In this document: in pieces, positions 5,289 to 6,411 of the stretch
How the letters are laid out: each line of letters starts with the position of its first letter
Position numbering within the stretch: the stretch's first letter is position 1
DNA from: an uncultured Alphaproteobacteria bacterium
GTDB taxonomy: Bacteria; Pseudomonadota; Alphaproteobacteria; Rhizobiales; Hyphomicrobiaceae
DNA length: 6,411 nt
Direction of reading: 5' to 3'
Assembly: GCA_937950105.1 (NCBI GenBank)
Contig: CALFEM010000434.1
Location: 1-6,411, forward strand
The notes under the pieces: model-generated
Told to the model about the DNA's origin: nothing
Seen by the model: the letters and a program-made list of their open reading frames with translations, nothing else
Databases searched by the model: none
Program-made: the position numbers and the translations under genes

Positions 5289-5472
5289 CGTCTCTTCCTC
5301 CCACGCTCGTTTTGAGCCATCGGAGCACGGGAAAACCCGATTTGGCAGGTGCGCGTTTCGTCTCACCCCTCGCCTGCCTGCCTCTCCGCCCAGCGCTTTC
5401 GACTTGGCGACAAGCGGGTCGGCGGACGCTATAAGCACCCCGACCGCTTCGCAAAGCATCGCAGGACCGCGA
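5289..5472. promoter_or_regulatory. Divergent cbbY/purL intergenic region with a purL promoter candidate
   Basis: This gap of about 184 bp serves both genes. Towards purL, a -35-like GCGACA (5407-5412) is followed 17 bases later by TATAAG (5430-5435), five of six matches to the -10 consensus. This would give a leader of about 30 bases and an AGGA ribosome site (5463-5466) six bases before the ATG. Near cbbY there are two small hairpins, GCTC/GAGC (about 5304-5316) and CGGG-AAAA-CCCG (about 5328-5339). No regulator can be named. Confidence 0.5.
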
Positions 5473-6364
5473 ATGACCGACCTTTCCGACGCCAAGGCCG
5501 CCCCGAAGATCACGCCGCAGATGGTGGCCGAGCACGGCTTCAAGGGTGACGAATACCCGAACCTCCTGAAGATCCTCGGCCGCGAGCCGTCGATTACCGA
5601 ACTCGGCATTTTCTCGGTCATGTGGAGCGAGCACTGCTCCTACAAATCCTCGCGCGTCTGGCTGAAGACGCTGCCGACCAAGGGCCCGCAAGTGATCCAG
5701 GGGCCGGGCGAGAACGCCGGCGTCGTCGATCTCGGTGACGGCGACTGCGTCGTCTTCAAGATGGAGAGCCACAACCACCCGAGCTACATCGAGCCGTTCC
5801 AGGGCGCGGCCACCGGCGTCGGCGGCATCATGCGCGACGTCTTCACCATGGGCGCGCGCCCCGTTGCCAATCTCAACGCGCTGCGCTTCGGCGCTCCCGA
5901 CCACGCCAGGACGCGCCACCTCGTCAACGGCGTCGTCGCCGGCATCGCCCACTACGGCAATTGCACCGGCGTGCCGACCATCGGCGGCGAAACCAACTTC
6001 GACGCGGCCTACAACAACAACATCCTCGTCAACGCCATGTGCGTCGGCCTCGCCAAGAAGGACAAGATCTTCTACTCCGCCGCCAAGGGCGTCGGTCTGC
6101 CGGTCGTCTACGTCGGCTCGAAGACGGGCCGCGACGGCATCCACGGCGCAACCATGGCGTCGGCCGAATTCGACGACAAGAGCGACGAGAAGCGCCCGAC
6201 CGTGCAGGTCGGCGACCCCTTCGCCGAGAAGCTGCTGATCGAAGCCTGTCTCGAGCTGATGGCGACGGACGCCATCATCGCCATCCAGGACATGGGCGCG
6301 GCCGGCCTCACGTCGTCGACCTCGGAGATGGCCGACAAGGGCGGCGTCGGCATCGAGCTGAACC
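5473..6364 (+). CDS. purL: Phosphoribosylformylglycinamidine synthase subunit PurL (partial, 3' end missing)
   Basis: PurL is the synthetase subunit that converts FGAR to FGAM with ATP and ammonia supplied by PurQ, with PurS as the third subunit. Only the first 297 of roughly 735 expected residues are present. Landmarks are [20 protein letters not shown] (41-60, catalytic H54), MESHNHPS (97-104, with E98 and H100) and [22 protein letters not shown] (109-130, with D122). E98, H100 and D122 keep the spacing of E70, H72 and D94 in Thermotoga Pur[14 protein letters not shown] (162-174) and IQDMGAAGL (271-279) also match. The N-terminus is that of the small bacterial PurL, which needs separate PurS and PurQ; neither is immediately upstream. 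The genomic frame breaks at 6364, where adapter begins. The apparent ending QIGRAHV and the TGA at 6385-6387 are adapter translation, not the true C-terminus. Confidence 0.96.
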
Positions 6365-6411
6365 AGATCGGAAGAGCACACGTCTGAACTCCAGTCACTT
6401 AGGCATCTCGT
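6365..6411 (+). other. Illumina TruSeq adapter and index (assembly contamination)
   Basis: The bases from AGATCGGAAGAGC (6365) to 6398 match the TruSeq index-read adapter. TTAGGC (6399-6404, TruSeq index 3) and ATCTCGT (6405-6411), the start of the flow-cell sequence, follow. This is read-through of a short insert left untrimmed and built into the contig end. It has no biological meaning and should be removed; 6364 is the last probable genomic base. Confidence 0.98.

Noticed and set aside
5014..6381. Long reverse-strand open frame (455 codons) across purL and the cbbY start
   Set aside because: It starts inside the adapter (MCSSDL), runs antisense to purL and cbbY, and shows no domain; it is a GC-rich shadow frame.
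6108..6398. Reverse-strand frame starting [11 protein letters not shown]
   Set aside because: The N-terminus is translated adapter and the rest is antisense to purL.

Overview
This window is a GC-rich stretch of bacterial chromosome. The domain content, the high GC at third codon positions and the protein sequences (CbbY-like phosphatase, small alphaproteobacterial-style secreted proteins, short QueF) suggest an alphaproteobacterium, possibly Hyphomicrobiales. That assignment is by eye, not by a search. The last 47 bases (6365-6411) are not genomic. They are an Illumina TruSeq adapter with index TTAGGC, so genomic sequence ends at 6364, inside purL, and the window is the end of an assembled contig.

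Layout. 2-130 (+) is the tail of an unrecognised gene. It converges on a Uma2-family nuclease-fold protein (158-706, -) across a perfect 20-bp palindrome. Next comes a queuosine-precursor block. A YhhQ-type transporter gene (754-1476, -) is divergent from three genes on the plus strand: queE (1598-2227), queD-like (2286-2666) and queF (2736-3206). After these lie two small secreted-protein genes that face each other: a 99-residue Arg/Trp/His-rich protein (3384-3683, +) and a 126-residue protein (3898-4278, -), each with its own hairpin terminator in the gap. A CbbY-type HAD phosphatase (4521-5288, -) is divergent from purL (5473-6364, +, truncated by the contig end).

How the genes fit together. 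QueD (6-carboxytetrahydropterin from 7,8-dihydroneopterin triphosphate), QueE (7-carboxy-7-deazaguanine) and QueF (preQ0 to preQ1) are three steps of the preQ1 pathway. YhhQ family members import preQ0/preQ1. Synthesis and salvage genes therefore share one divergent locus. queC, folE, tgt, queA and queG/queH are not in the window. The QueD-like protein has Asn where the catalytic Cys of E. coli-type QueD is expected, which is the most biologically interesting detail here. CbbY and PurL belong to unrelated metabolism (sugar bisphosphate housekeeping and purine synthesis).

I see no insertion sequence, CRISPR array, tRNA, rRNA or clear phage gene, and no convincing previously undescribed multi-gene system. 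The items worth a second look are the altered QueD active site, a CTACTCC heptamer repeat with a G-quadruplex pattern between queE and queD, several perfect palindromes, and the adapter contamination.
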